From Caulobacter vibrioides (lineage in GTDB: Bacteria; Pseudomonadota; Alphaproteobacteria; Caulobacterales; Caulobacteraceae): a DNA stretch of 64,000 nucleotides. Below the pieces are notes generated by a model. It saw nothing but the letters and a program-made list of their open reading frames with translations. It was not told the DNA's origin and did not search any database. Below are positions 55,588 to 64,000 of this stretch, piece by piece. Position numbers and translations under genes: made by a program. The stretch is from positions 1,674,001 through 1,738,000 of the forward strand of contig NZ_CP023315.3 in the NCBI RefSeq assembly GCF_002310375.3, in the 5' to 3' direction. How positions within the stretch are numbered: position 1 is the first letter of the stretch; each line of letters starts with the position of its first letter.

Positions 55588-57171
55588 TCATGGCGCTGTC
55601 AGCGCCCCGTCGATCCGGCGGTGCAGAACGAGCGGGTTGGTCGCCTTCAGCTCGTCCGGCAGTAGCGGGTCTGGCAGGTTCTGGTAACAGACCGGCCGCA
55701 GAAACCGCGCGATGGCCAGGCTGCCCACCGAAGTGGCGCGGCCGTCGCTGGTGGAAGGGTAGGGGCCGCCATGCACCATGGCGTGGGCGACCTCGACGCC
55801 GGTCCCAAAGCCGTTGACCAGCACGCGACCGGCCAACAATTCGAGGCTGGGCAAGAGTTCGCCGAGCTGCGAATGGTCCGCCGCGTCGACGTGGACGGCC
55901 ACCGTCAGTTGGCCTTCCAGACCCTCGGTGATCGTCCGCAGTTCGCTTAAGTCCTGGCAGCGGACAACCAGACTGGCGGCGCCGAAGACCTCCTCGGTCA
56001 GCTCGGGATGGGCGAGAAAGTCGCGGCCGGAGACGGCGAACAAGGCCGGCGACGCGGCGCCGACGGCGGGAGCGGCAACACCGGCGATAGAGACGCCTCT
56101 GACCTCGCCCAGTCTGGTGACGCCGTTCTCATAGGCTGAGCGAATGCCGGCTGTGAGCATCACCTGGGCGGGCGCGGCCGCCACCGCAGCGCTGGCGGCT
56201 TGGATGAAGGTGTCCAGGTCTGGCCCATCCACCGCCAGGACCAGGCCCGGATTGGTGCAGAACTGACCTGCGCCTAGGGTAAGGGCCGCGACAAAGGCGT
56301 TGGCGATCGGTTCGGCGCGCGCCGCGAGGGCGGCAGGCAGCAAGATCACCGGATTGATGCTGCTCATCTCGGCGTAGACGGGGATGGGAACCGGCCGCGC
56401 CTGGGCCGTCCTGACTAAGGCCAGACCGCCGGCGCGCGAGCCAGTGAAGCCGACCGCCTTGATCCGAGGATCGGCGACCAAGCCTTGGCCGATCTCGCGT
56501 CCGTCGCCGTGCAGCATCGCAAACACGCCGGCCGGAAGGCCGCACTTGGCGACCGCCGCCTGGACGGCCCGGCCGACCAGTTCCGAAACGCCAGGGTGGG
56601 CGGAGTGGGCCTTGACGATAACCGGGCACCCGGCGGCCAGGGCCGAGGCGGTGTCACCGCCGGCGACGGAGAAGGCCAGCGGGAAGTTGGAGGCGCCGAA
56701 CACGGCGACAGGCCCGAGGGGGACGTTGCGCAGCCGCAGGTCCAGGCGTGGCGCCGGCGCGCGATCCGGCTGGGCGGGATCGATCCGCGCGTCCAGAAAG
56801 CCGCCGTCTCGAACGACTTGCGCGAACAGGCGCAACTGCCCGCAGGTGCGTCCCCGCTCGCCTTCGAGACGCGCGCGGGGCAGGCCGGTCTCGGCCATGG
56901 CGCGGACCGTCAGATCGTCGCCGATCGCTTCGATCTCTTCGGCGATGGCGTCGAGGAAGGCCGCGCGCTCAGCATAGGCGAGCGCGCGGTAGGGCCGGAA
57001 GGCGGCCTGGGCGGCGGCGCAGGCGTCCTCGAGGTCATTCAAGGTCGCCTTGCCAAAGCCGGGCTCCAGGCGCGCGCCGGTCGATGCGTCAAAGGCATGT
57101 ACGGCGCCGGCTTGGCCCTGGCGGGCCGCGCCGGCGATGAGCAACTCACCCGTGAGCGGCACGACGGACAT
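55588..57171 (-). CDS. 2,5-dioxovalerate (alpha-ketoglutaric semialdehyde) dehydrogenase
   Basis: 527 residues of the aldehyde dehydrogenase superfamily. The cofactor segment [24 protein letters not shown], glutamate in [10 protein letters not shown] and the catalytic cysteine in [10 protein letters not shown] are all present and have the sequence style of the KGSADH group. The reaction is 2,5-dioxopentanoate + NAD(P)+ to 2-oxoglutarate. It overlaps the dehydratase upstream by 26 bases; the pair forms the last two steps from 5-dehydro-4-deoxyglucarate to the TCA cycle. Confidence 0.9.
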   Translation of the reverse strand: MSVVPLTGELLIAGAARQGQAGAVHAFDASTGARLEPGFGKATLNDLEDACAAAQAAFRPYRALAYAERAAFLDAIAEEIEAIGDDLTVRAMAETGLPRARLEGERGRTCGQLRLFAQVVRDGGFLDARIDPAQPDRAPAPRLDLRLRNVPLGPVAVFGASNFPLAFSVAGGDTASALAAGCPVIVKAHSAHPGVSELVGRAVQAAVAKCGLPAGVFAMLHGDGREIGQGLVADPRIKAVGFTGSRAGGLALVRTAQARPVPIPVYAEMSSINPVILLPAALAARAEPIANAFVAALTLGAGQFCTNPGLVLAVDGPDLDTFIQAASAAVAAAPAQVMLTAGIRSAYENGVTRLGEVRGVSIAGVAAPAVGAASPALFAVSGRDFLAHPELTEEVFGAASLVVRCQDLSELRTITEGLEGQLTVAVHVDAADHSQLGELLPSLELLAGRVLVNGFGTGVEVAHAMVHGGPYPSTSDGRATSVGSLAIARFLRPVCYQNLPDPLLPDELKATNPLVLHRRIDGALTAP

Positions 57172-58090
57172 CGGCCAGATTCACGCGGGCGATAAGGCCC
57201 TGCAGTTCGCCGAACTCAGCGGCGGTCAGTTCGGTCAGCGGCAGGCGCACGGGCCCAGCGTCGCGGCCGACCGCCTTCATGCCCGCCTTGACGATCGAGA
57301 CGGCGTAGCCGCGGCCGCGATTGCGCAGCGCGATATAGGGCAGGACAAAATCACGAAGGCCCGCCATCACCGTGTCGCGATCGCGGGCGCGAACCGCCTT
57401 GTAGAAGTCGAGCGCCCATTCGGGCAGGAAGTTGAAGATCGCCGACGAATAGGTCGTCACGCCCATCTCTAGATAGGGCAGGGCGAAGGTTTCGGCGGTC
57501 GGCAGGCCGCCGATATAGGTCAGGCGGTCGCCGAGGCGAGCGTAGACCCGCATCATAAGCTCGAGGTCGCCGACGCCGTCCTTGAAGCCGACCAGGTTCG
57601 GATTGCGGTCGCAGAGCTTCTCGAGCGTGTCCTCATTGAGGATCGCATTGTCGCGATTGTAGACGATCACGCCCAGCTTGGTGGCTTTGCAAACGGCTTC
57701 GATATGGCAGGCTAGGCCGTCTTGCGTGGCGTTGGTCAAGTAGGGTGGCAGTAGCAGAACGCCATCGGCGCCCGCCGCCTCGGCGTCGGCGGCCAGGTCC
57801 GTCGCAATCGCCGTGCCATAGCCGCAGCCGGCGATCACCGGGATCTTGCCCGCCGTTTCGGCGACGGCGGCGCGCACCACCTGTCCCACCTCGGACGGGC
57901 GCAGGGAGAAAAACTCGCCGGTGCCGCCTGCGGCGAACAGGCCTGCCAGATCACGCTCAAGCATCCAGCCGCAGTGCTCCCGGTAAGGGGCCTCCTGGAA
58001 TTGGTGATCAGCATCAAAATGGGTGACAGGAAACGACAGCAGGCCGCCGCCGAGCTGGCGGGCCATTTCCGTCGGCGACATACGGCTCAT
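57146..58090 (-). CDS. 5-dehydro-4-deoxyglucarate dehydratase
   Basis: 314 residues from the ATG at 58090 (GAGGA upstream); the longer frame to 58258 is noncoding. It belongs to the DHDPS/NAL class I aldolase fold, with [13 protein letters not shown], the GGTGEF(F) loop, catalytic Tyr in VIVYNRDN and Schiff-base Lys in [10 protein letters not shown]. The enzyme decarboxylates and dehydrates 5-dehydro-4-deoxy-D-glucarate to 2,5-dioxopentanoate (EC 4.2.1.41). It is the first gene of the minus-strand run and has a candidate operator upstream. The earlier steps (uronate dehydrogenase, lactonase, sugar-acid dehydratase) are not in the window. Confidence 0.92.
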   Translation of the reverse strand: MSRMSPTEMARQLGGGLLSFPVTHFDADHQFQEAPYREHCGWMLERDLAGLFAAGGTGEFFSLRPSEVGQVVRAAVAETAGKIPVIAGCGYGTAIATDLAADAEAAGADGVLLLPPYLTNATQDGLACHIEAVCKATKLGVIVYNRDNAILNEDTLEKLCDRNPNLVGFKDGVGDLELMMRVYARLGDRLTYIGGLPTAETFALPYLEMGVTTYSSAIFNFLPEWALDFYKAVRARDRDTVMAGLRDFVLPYIALRNRGRGYAVSIVKAGMKAVGRDAGPVRLPLTELTAAEFGELQGLIARVNLADVRRAAHG

Positions 58091-58181
58091 GAAGTCCTCT
58101 CCGAGCGGCGGCCCTCGCCCAGGTTGCTCCCGAGAGGCCGCTTCTTGATCGTTACGGTAGAGAGGGGTTGTGGCGCGGTCT

Positions 58182-58219
58182 AAACCAAAGGCGCTATCGA
58201 CCGATGCGAGAATTGGTTT
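58182..58219. promoter_or_regulatory. Candidate operator before the dehydratase
   Basis: AAACCAA (58182-58188) and TTGGTTT (58213-58219) form a perfect inverted repeat with a 24-base spacer, about 90-130 bases before the start. No regulator is proven. The rest of 58091-58426 holds no gene, only repeat copy 7. Confidence 0.35.
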
Positions 58220-58371
58220 GATGGTTCGGGCTTGTCGCACCGGCCTCGTCGAGCACATCGCAAGCCTGCGCGGCTAAGCGAAGGGCGCGGGTGAACTTCC
58301 TCACGGGAGCGGGACATCCGATGGGCTGACTTCGGATCTACAAACGATTGACGATCCTTCTGACTTTGGAC

Positions 58372-58414
58372 AGGTCCACCTCTTGAAGCGGCGCCAAAGG
58401 CAGCTCGTGGCGCG
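58372..58414 (+). repeat. Dispersed intergenic repeat, copy 7
   Basis: GTCCACCTCTTGAAGCG followed by GCGCCAAAGGCAGCTCGTGGCGC, a 6-base perfect stem with an 11-base loop. It lies 12 bases past the stop of the PepSY gene, in the same orientation as the other copies. Confidence 0.7.
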
Positions 58415-58426
58415 AGCTACCCATGG

Positions 58427-59950
58427 TCAGCGGCTTACGGTCTGTGGCCGAGTCGCTCGCGTCGTCAGGGCCAAGATCAGCGCCGCCGCGAGCAGCGCGC
58501 AATCAACGGCCCAGCCTGCGGGATCGGCCATATGGCTGCCGTACAATGCTCCATGCGCCACGGCGATCAGGGCGAGGAGGCCCGCGCATATCCGCCTGAG
58601 CGCGATGGAGACTGCAGCCGGCGCGCCAAAAACCGCCGCGAGGCACGCGGTCAGGGTCGCAAGGCCCCAGGTCGCCACCGGGGTGGGCGTGGGCGAGAAA
58701 AGGCTCACAAAGTTCGAGAAGGCGTAGGCGACAGGCTGGCTCCAGACGAAGGCGACCCAAAGGCGTTCCAAGCCCGGGGCTGGGCGGCCCTTGTCGCGAC
58801 GCCGCGCCAGCCAGATCGCTACGCCGCTCGAGGTGACCGCTGTGAGGCCAAGACCCAGAAGGAAGTAGGCGACCTTGACCGGCCAGCCCCCGAACCAGCC
58901 GAAATGGAGCGGTGTCATGGCCGACAGCACCCGAAAGCCCAGAGAGCCGCTCTCGTATCCGACCTCGCCCAGGATCTGGCCCGCGCCGTCGACCACGACG
59001 GTTTCACCGCGCGACAGGCGTCCATCGGTGGCGAGATTGATGATGGCGTGCTGACCGCGCTCGCCGGGATGCTCAACATAGATGTAGGTCGCTCGCGCGT
59101 CGGGGTAGCGGGCGGCCACCGAGCCGAGGCCCGAACGGACGTCGATGACCTTGGCCGCAGGACGCGGGTCATCTTTGACGGTTGGCCCTTGGAACAGCGC
59201 GTAGGCCTTGCTGGCGTCGCCCTTGAAGGTCGCCAGGGCCAGGACGCCGACGATGATCGTCGTCAGACCCAGGAACGCGCCCGTCAGCGATACGACCAGA
59301 TGGAAGGGAAGGCCCCAAACCGAAATCCGATTGTGGAGATCCGCCTCCTGCAGGCGCTTGGAGCCGCCCCATCGGAAGGCGAAGGCGTCCTTGAACACCC
59401 GAGGGTGCGACAGCACGCCCGAGATGAGCGACGACAGCAGCGCCACGCCTGTAAGCCCGACCACGAACCCGCCCCAAGCGCGGGGCAAGTGCAGCACGGT
59501 ATGGAGTTCGGCCTGAAACTCTGTCCATGGCGTCCGCGCCTCGCCGACCAGCCGCCCGGCGTGGTCGGCGACATAGGTGTGCTCGCCGCCGGCCGCGTCG
59601 TCGCCGTGGATGCTCAGACGCGGATGGTCGGGTGTCGGCAGGCGCACGAGCAGGTCGTGGGCTTGGGGGATCTTGGCCAAGGCGCCTTGGACGGCGACGT
59701 CCACCGCCTGGGGCGAGACCCCTTGCAGAACTGGTCCTTGGGGCTGCTCCCAACGGCTGAACTCCTGGGTGAACACCGCCACCGATCCTGAGAAGCAGAC
59801 GAGATAGATCAAGGCCGCGAACGCCAGGCCCAGCGCGGAGTGACCCGCCAGCATGGCGCGCACGAAATCCGCCGGGATCTTCGGCCAGATCGGCTTGCCT
59901 AAAGCCTTGGACTTCTCACGTGCGATTTTGTCGGGGGAAGCGTCCATCAC
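58427..59950 (-). CDS. PepSY-domain membrane protein of the iron-uptake operon
   Basis: 507 residues with about five membrane segments (near 40-60, 160-185, 220-245, 365-390 and 420-480) and two periplasmic PepSY regions. The HSALGLAFAALIYLVCFSGSVAVF start is typical of PepSY_TM proteins, some of which reduce ferric siderophores using conserved membrane histidines. The start (GTG 59950 or ATG 59947) overlaps the upstream stop. Its place after a TonB receptor and a small membrane protein behind a Fur-like site supports a role in iron release from a siderophore. Confidence 0.85.
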   Translation of the reverse strand: MMDASPDKIAREKSKALGKPIWPKIPADFVRAMLAGHSALGLAFAALIYLVCFSGSVAVFTQEFSRWEQPQGPVLQGVSPQAVDVAVQGALAKIPQAHDLLVRLPTPDHPRLSIHGDDAAGGEHTYVADHAGRLVGEARTPWTEFQAELHTVLHLPRAWGGFVVGLTGVALLSSLISGVLSHPRVFKDAFAFRWGGSKRLQEADLHNRISVWGLPFHLVVSLTGAFLGLTTIIVGVLALATFKGDASKAYALFQGPTVKDDPRPAAKVIDVRSGLGSVAARYPDARATYIYVEHPGERGQHAIINLATDGRLSRGETVVVDGAGQILGEVGYESGSLGFRVLSAMTPLHFGWFGGWPVKVAYFLLGLGLTAVTSSGVAIWLARRRDKGRPAPGLERLWVAFVWSQPVAYAFSNFVSLFSPTPTPVATWGLATLTACLAAVFGAPAAVSIALRRICAGLLALIAVAHGALYGSHMADPAGWAVDCALLAAALILALTTRATRPQTVSR

Positions 59951-60510
59951 AGCGCGCCCTTTAGGAAGGCCGCGCCCAGGGTCAGGGTCGCGACGCTGGC
60001 GAGGACCGCGAAGGCCCGCAGGATCTTGTCGTCGGAAAGGGTCCAGGCCATGCCGCCGGCCCAGAGGAACGGGACGATCAGTCCGCCGATGACCATCCGG
60101 GTTTGGATTTGGCCCGGGGCGCAGATCGCTACGGCCAGGCCGCAGCCTAGGGCGGCCACGCCCGCCAGCGGACCGGCCAGAAAACCGCGTAGCCAGCCGC
60201 GCCAGGCGACCCGCCGGCGATCCGACGGTTCGGGGGCCAGTTCGCGGGCGGCCTTCTTGCGGGCATTGCGGCGCTCAATCCCGGCGGCGACGAAAGCGAG
60301 GACCGCAGTCGACCCTACCGCCAGAATGGCGCAAGGACCACGCAGGGGCCCCATCAGCGGAACCGAGGCGGCGAGCGCCAGGATCAGGAGGCTCCAGCCG
60401 CCCAGGATCAGCCAAGGCCGTTGTGGGCCGGGGTCATCCCAGGCGCGTTTCAAAAGAACAGCGCCGGTCAGCGGCAGGGGCGCTAGGGCCAAGGCCCAGA
60501 GAGCGCTCAC
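59947..60510 (-). CDS. Small integral membrane protein of the iron-uptake operon
   Basis: 187 residues with about six hydrophobic segments and a basic loop (GIERRNARKKAAR) in the middle. The GTG start overlaps the receptor stop (GTGA), and the stop overlaps the PepSY start. Proteins like this commonly sit between siderophore receptors and PepSY proteins, but I cannot name the family with confidence. No catalytic residues are obvious; a role in the assembly or activity of the PepSY reductase is inferred from context. Confidence 0.75.
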   Translation of the reverse strand: MSALWALALAPLPLTGAVLLKRAWDDPGPQRPWLILGGWSLLILALAASVPLMGPLRGPCAILAVGSTAVLAFVAAGIERRNARKKAARELAPEPSDRRRVAWRGWLRGFLAGPLAGVAALGCGLAVAICAPGQIQTRMVIGGLIVPFLWAGGMAWTLSDDKILRAFAVLASVATLTLGAAFLKGAL

Positions 60511-62837
60511 CAGCGGGTCTCCACGGTCAGGCCTAGGATGCGGGGCTCGCTCAGCATCGCCACGCCCACATCGGCACGGGTGTACTGGGCGTAGGTCGCG
60601 TTCAAAAGGTTCTTGCCGTACACGTAGGCGCCCCAGTGGGCGCGCTCATAGCCGAAGCGACCATTGAAGACGACGCGTTCCTTGACGACGTCGTCCTGGG
60701 CCTGCTGTAGGCCGGCTGATGAATAGCTGCGGGACCTGTAGTTGCCATCCAGGTGCGCGATCAGGCCGTTGGTCCAGCGATAGTCGGCGCCCATCGCCAC
60801 CGTCCAACGCGGCGCATAGGGGAACTGCGACCCCGCCAGATTGCGGGTGTCGACGCCCGATGTGATCTTGAAATCGTCGAACTTGGTCTTGGTGTGACCC
60901 AGCGAAGCGTACCACGATAGGGCGGGATTGACCCGCTGGGCGACTTCGAGCTCAAAGCCGTAGAGGTGCGACTTGCCCGCGTTGCGGACCTCGTAGTCAT
61001 AGCTGTTGAGACCCAGGTTCACCGTCACCTGCTGGTCCTTCCAGTCGACATAGAAGGCGTTGGCGTTGAGCGTCAGGGCGCCGTCGAGCCAAGCGGTGCG
61101 TAGCGCGGCCTCGTAATTCCAGGTGTATTCGGGATCATAGGCCGCCACGGTCGAGCGGGCGATGTTCACCGTCGAGCCGCCGGATCGGTAACCGCGTTGA
61201 GCGACAAGGCTGGTGTTGATGTCCGGCGTCCAGTCGTACTTGAGCCCGACCTTCGGAAGGAAGGCGTTGAACGTGCGGGTGTCTTTGGGCGCGCTGGAGC
61301 TAGCCTGCGCCACCATATTGGCGACGAAGGCGTTGACGAGGGTCACATAGGGCCCATAGGCCCCAAAGGCCGAAGCTGTCGGATAGGCCCCCGTGAACCG
61401 CGCGACCTGGCCGCTGCTGCTGGTGTTCTTCTCGTGGTCGTAACGGAAGCCGCCCAGCAAGCTCAGCTTCTCGGTCAGGGCGACGCTGGCGTCGGCGAAG
61501 ATGGCGCTGGTGTCGATCACTGAGGGCTGGTCGCCCGAATAGTCCACCGGGATCACAGGTAGGGCCGCGATGTAGAGATTGGCGAAGGCGTTGGCCTGGG
61601 CCGCGGCGGCCGCCTGTTGAGCCGGGGTCGGGCTAGGCGCGCCCGCCAGCAAAGTCGCGCTCAGCACGTTGACCAGGGTCGCGCGCGGGAAGTCTACATT
61701 GACTTGGCTGGTGCTCTTGTCCTGCGCGTCCCGCCGGGCGTGGTAGAGGCCAACCAAGCCTCTCAACCGCTCGCCTTCATAGTTCAGGCGCAGTTCCTGG
61801 GATGCGGTGTCCGTGTCTTGTCGCCTTGCGCCGTAAGACGTTCGAACAGGCGTGAAATCCATATCATAGGTGGCGTCCGTCTCCACCGTGTTCAGGGAGG
61901 CGATCGCGTTCAGGGTCAGCGCCTCGCTGAACTTGTAGGCGACGTCGGCCGTGATAACGTCCGTCTTGGTCTTGGTGCGGTTCGGTTCACCCGACAGGTC
62001 CACGCGGTGCTTATAGTAGTCAGGCGTGTCGATCCGAGCGTAGGTGAACTGATACCCGGCGTCGCGGTCGCTGTGGGCGTAGGTCAGCGTCGCCCTCAGG
62101 CCGGGCAGGGCGGTTGGGGTAAAGAGGAGCTTGCCCCGTAAGGTCAGGCTGTCCAGCGCGTCGGTGTCGCGCTTGAGCGTTGGGTTATAGACGAACCCGT
62201 CGCTGTCCTTCTTTTCCACAGCGGCGCGGAAGGCCAGCTGGTCCGTGACGATCGGGCCGCCCGTAGCGAGCGCGAACGTGCGTTCATCGCCGCTGGCCAA
62301 ATTTATCCGCGCTCGGAATTGAGGCGTGTAGGTGGGGTTGGCCGAGGTGATGATCACCGCGCCGGCCAGCGAATTGCGGCCCTGCAGGGTTGACTGGGGG
62401 CCGCGCAGGACCTCGACTTGGCCGATGTCCCACATCTCCAGCGGGCCGCCGTAGACGGCTTCGATGGGCAACGCCGCGCCGTCGACATAGACCGTCGCCA
62501 GCCCTCCGGTCCCGCCGCCCGAGACGTTCATATTGCTGACACCCCGGATCGTGAAGCCGGTCTTGCCGTAGGTTTCGCTCATGTTCGCGGTCCGGGCGAC
62601 CACGTCATAGAAGGTCTGGATGTTCTCGCGTTCGATGCGTGCGGCGGTTGTCACCGCGACGCTGGTGACGGTCTGTTGCAAGGACCGCGAGGCTTTCTCG
62701 CCGGTGATAATGACGGCTTCCACCGCCGAGGACTGGTCGTCGAGCGACGGCGAGGCGCCGGCTCCTTCCTCGGCCCTGGCGGCATGGGCCAAGCCCATAA
62801 TCGCGAAAGAGCAAGCGCTCAGCAGAAAACGACGCAT
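60507..62837 (-). CDS. TonB-dependent siderophore-type receptor
   Basis: 776 residues from the ATG at 62837; an ATG at 62858 is less well placed. Signal peptide ends near ARAEE. The TonB-box region reads AVIITGEKA, the plug has IRGVSNMNVSGGG and VEVLRGPQSTLQGRNSLAG, and the barrel ends in the aromatic VETRW. First gene of a three-gene operon with overlapping stops and starts. A Fur-like AT-rich palindrome lies 40 bases upstream, so it is probably induced by iron starvation. The exact siderophore is unknown. Confidence 0.92.
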   Translation of the reverse strand: MRRFLLSACSFAIMGLAHAARAEEGAGASPSLDDQSSAVEAVIITGEKASRSLQQTVTSVAVTTAARIERENIQTFYDVVARTANMSETYGKTGFTIRGVSNMNVSGGGTGGLATVYVDGAALPIEAVYGGPLEMWDIGQVEVLRGPQSTLQGRNSLAGAVIITSANPTYTPQFRARINLASGDERTFALATGGPIVTDQLAFRAAVEKKDSDGFVYNPTLKRDTDALDSLTLRGKLLFTPTALPGLRATLTYAHSDRDAGYQFTYARIDTPDYYKHRVDLSGEPNRTKTKTDVITADVAYKFSEALTLNAIASLNTVETDATYDMDFTPVRTSYGARRQDTDTASQELRLNYEGERLRGLVGLYHARRDAQDKSTSQVNVDFPRATLVNVLSATLLAGAPSPTPAQQAAAAAQANAFANLYIAALPVIPVDYSGDQPSVIDTSAIFADASVALTEKLSLLGGFRYDHEKNTSSSGQVARFTGAYPTASAFGAYGPYVTLVNAFVANMVAQASSSAPKDTRTFNAFLPKVGLKYDWTPDINTSLVAQRGYRSGGSTVNIARSTVAAYDPEYTWNYEAALRTAWLDGALTLNANAFYVDWKDQQVTVNLGLNSYDYEVRNAGKSHLYGFELEVAQRVNPALSWYASLGHTKTKFDDFKITSGVDTRNLAGSQFPYAPRWTVAMGADYRWTNGLIAHLDGNYRSRSYSSAGLQQAQDDVVKERVVFNGRFGYERAHWGAYVYGKNLLNATYAQYTRADVGVAMLSEPRILGLTVETRW

Positions 62838-62876
62838 GAAAACCCCCGGACGAAACATGGCCGAGGGCGCTACTTT

Positions 62877-62905
62877 AGATAATATTGAGAGTCAATCGCA
62901 TTTGC
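62877..62905 (-). promoter_or_regulatory. Fur-like site before the siderophore receptor
   Basis: An AT-rich segment contains ATTGA-N3-TCAAT (62884-62896) flanked by GCAAATGCG and ATTATCT on the minus strand, the composition and symmetry of alphaproteobacterial Fur boxes. It is the only AT-rich island nearby and sits 40-68 bases before the start codon. Confidence 0.5.
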
Positions 62906-62918
62906 ATCTTTAGGGGCT

Positions 62919-63260
62919 TTGGGTTCGATCCGGCCGAGAGAGTCGCGGTCCGATTCACCCGGGGGGGCGTGGTCCGCCAAGGTACCCCCTGCCTCTGCTG
63001 AAAGCCCAGCGGCTAAGCCTGATCAGAGCGTCCTGCAGTCACTGGTCGTCGAGCCAGAGATCAAGGACGACCGGGAAATCGGCGACTACATCGTCGGCGC
63101 GGGCAAGGGGCGTCGTCAGGCTCTGCGTCTGCTGGCCAAGCGCGACGCGCTGGCCAACTGCGTGCCGGCGCGCTGCGTGGTCGAACACCTTTGTGTCGCA
63201 CGCAGACTGGCCCACTCCGAACCGACCACAGCCATTGCGAACGCCCCACGCAAAGCCTGA
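62919..63260 (+). other. Coding-like fragment, possible gene remnant
   Basis: A 113-residue frame. The stretch from about 63040 to 63200 has very strong third-position G/C preference in this frame (EPEIKDDREIGDYIVG), whereas the first 40 residues look like random sequence and no ribosome binding site precedes the ATG. This suggests the 3' part of a decayed or truncated gene rather than a working one. The rest of 62906-63508 shows nothing else I can support. Confidence 0.25.
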
Positions 63261-63508
63261 CCTTTCAGGATGGGATTGCGCCAGCGCCTCACCATCGCAA
63301 ACCGGCTAAGATCAGCGGACCTGGCGGTCATGGCGCTGCGAAGTTTGGGCCAGGCCCCGCGGCCTTCTTTGGCGAGCCATCCTGCGCGGGCCATGGTGAA
63401 GGGGCCCTGGCTGAGCTGGTCCAATTTCCGTCTCTCGGAGTGCGTGTCATCCGAGAGCGACGATGGCACGACCCCTCGCTGGTGCGCCGTAGCCCCGGCG
63501 CGGACCTG

Positions 63509-64000
63509 TCAATTCTGAGGTTTGGTTTGGCGCGCTTTGTCTGATCTTGCGACACGATGCGCGCCTGACGCTCGACGGAACAAAGCCGCCGATGCAAGCC
63601 AGAGAAGGCTAAAGACGATGCTGAGCACAATGACCGGTCGCGGCCAGTTCTCCGAGCCCTCGCCCCAGCCCCTCCAGACCGCAACAACGCCGATAGCGAC
63701 TTGAAGCACGGCGGCCGAGGCCATGGCCCGCGCTAGGCCCGCCGCACGAAACCGACTAACCACCGCGCCCACAAAGGCGGCGATGATCACGCCCAGATAG
63801 AGCGTGTTCGCCGGATGGTCTTCCGAGCCGATGATGCCCACAGCGCCGTTGAACCACAGCAAGAGCGCTGATGCGAGGACGGCGAGGCCCGCGCCAAACC
63901 GATACGACCAGGCGCCCGAGGCGCGCACCGCCAGCTCCCCAATCCCGCCCGCGCCGATAAGAATGATCCCCGCGAAGACGAAGTCGGAGGTCGTCCACCG
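63509..64000 (-). CDS. Small membrane protein (5' end outside window)
   Basis: The frame is open to the window edge (RWTTSDFVFAGIILIGAGG continues upstream of a GTG at 63928), so the true start lies outside. The visible 163 residues have four membrane segments and the motif AVGIIGSEDHPANTLY, which I recall from hypothetical membrane proteins of Caulobacterales and sphingomonads with no known function. The C-terminal tail is basic. No neighbour suggests a role. Confidence 0.75.
   Translation of the reverse strand, partial: RWTTSDFVFAGIILIGAGGIGELAVRASGAWSYRFGAGLAVLASALLLWFNGAVGIIGSEDHPANTLYLGVIIAAFVGAVVSRFRAAGLARAMASAAVLQVAIGVVAVWRGWGEGSENWPRPVIVLSIVFSLLWLASAALFRRASGAHRVARSDKARQTKPQN

Noticed and set aside
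58532..59791. A 419-codon open frame on the plus strand
   Set aside because: Antisense shadow of the PepSY membrane protein gene, with an Arg/Gly/Gln/Asp-rich, unprotein-like product.
62920..62950. GGGTTCGATCC, which resembles a tRNA T-loop
   Set aside because: No acceptor, D or anticodon stem can be drawn around it; the T stem itself does not pair.

Overview
The window is chromosomal DNA from a high-GC alphaproteobacterium, most likely Caulobacter or a close relative. The evidence is strong G/C bias at third codon positions, three large TonB-dependent receptors in one 64 kb stretch, a cluster for oxidative sugar-acid breakdown, and a surface protein (44583-46469) whose C-terminal part resembles, from memory, the N-terminal anchoring region of the Caulobacter S-layer protein RsaA. 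No rRNA, tRNA, complete insertion sequence or CRISPR array was found. One gene runs off each end: a CHAT-domain protein at the left and a small membrane protein at the right.

Layout. 0-6.3 kb: a CHAT peptidase-like gene faces a four-gene operon of exported helical-repeat proteins, which is two copies of one two-gene unit. 6.7-8.5 kb: a lone three-part protein ending in a HEPN-type RNase motif. 8.7-17.1 kb: a redox and hydrolase cluster with three aldo/keto reductases, a flavodoxin-like protein, a double-CMD/cupin fusion and two exported alpha/beta hydrolases around a divergent LysR regulator. 17.3-25 kb: an amidohydrolase lipoprotein, a minimal tyrosine recombinase, a YtrA-type GntR/ABC transporter operon, an exported S9 peptidase and an acidic two-repeat protein.

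25.3-33.2 kb: a heavy-metal RND efflux operon with an extra small exported protein, divergent from its two-component system; the shared control region has six half-sites spaced by 11 bp. 33.3-37.9 kb: a P-type ATPase, a tandem universal stress protein and a cytochrome b561, with an FNR-like site and a hairpin-rich noncoding stretch. 38.2-44.3 kb: a soluble double-PAS chemoreceptor, a TetR regulator with nearby palindromes, a TonB-dependent receptor and an export-tagged GST-like protein. 44.6-46.5 kb: a seven-blade FG-GAP surface protein.

46.6-58.1 kb is a sugar-acid block: TonB receptor, hexuronate/glucarate-type MFS transporter, an unrecognised exported protein, carboxylesterase, LysR regulator, 2,5-dioxovalerate dehydrogenase and 5-dehydro-4-deoxyglucarate dehydratase. 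Together the last two enzymes turn 5-dehydro-4-deoxyglucarate into 2-oxoglutarate. 58.4-62.9 kb is a probable iron-uptake operon (TonB receptor, small membrane protein, PepSY protein) behind a Fur-like site.

A dispersed repeat of about 40 bp, mostly carrying a GCGCCAA/TTGGCGC hairpin, occurs seven times between genes, always in the same orientation. The best candidates for undescribed biology are the HEPN protein bracketed by two repeat copies, the CHAT plus duplicated exported-repeat locus, and the propeller protein with an RsaA-like anchor.
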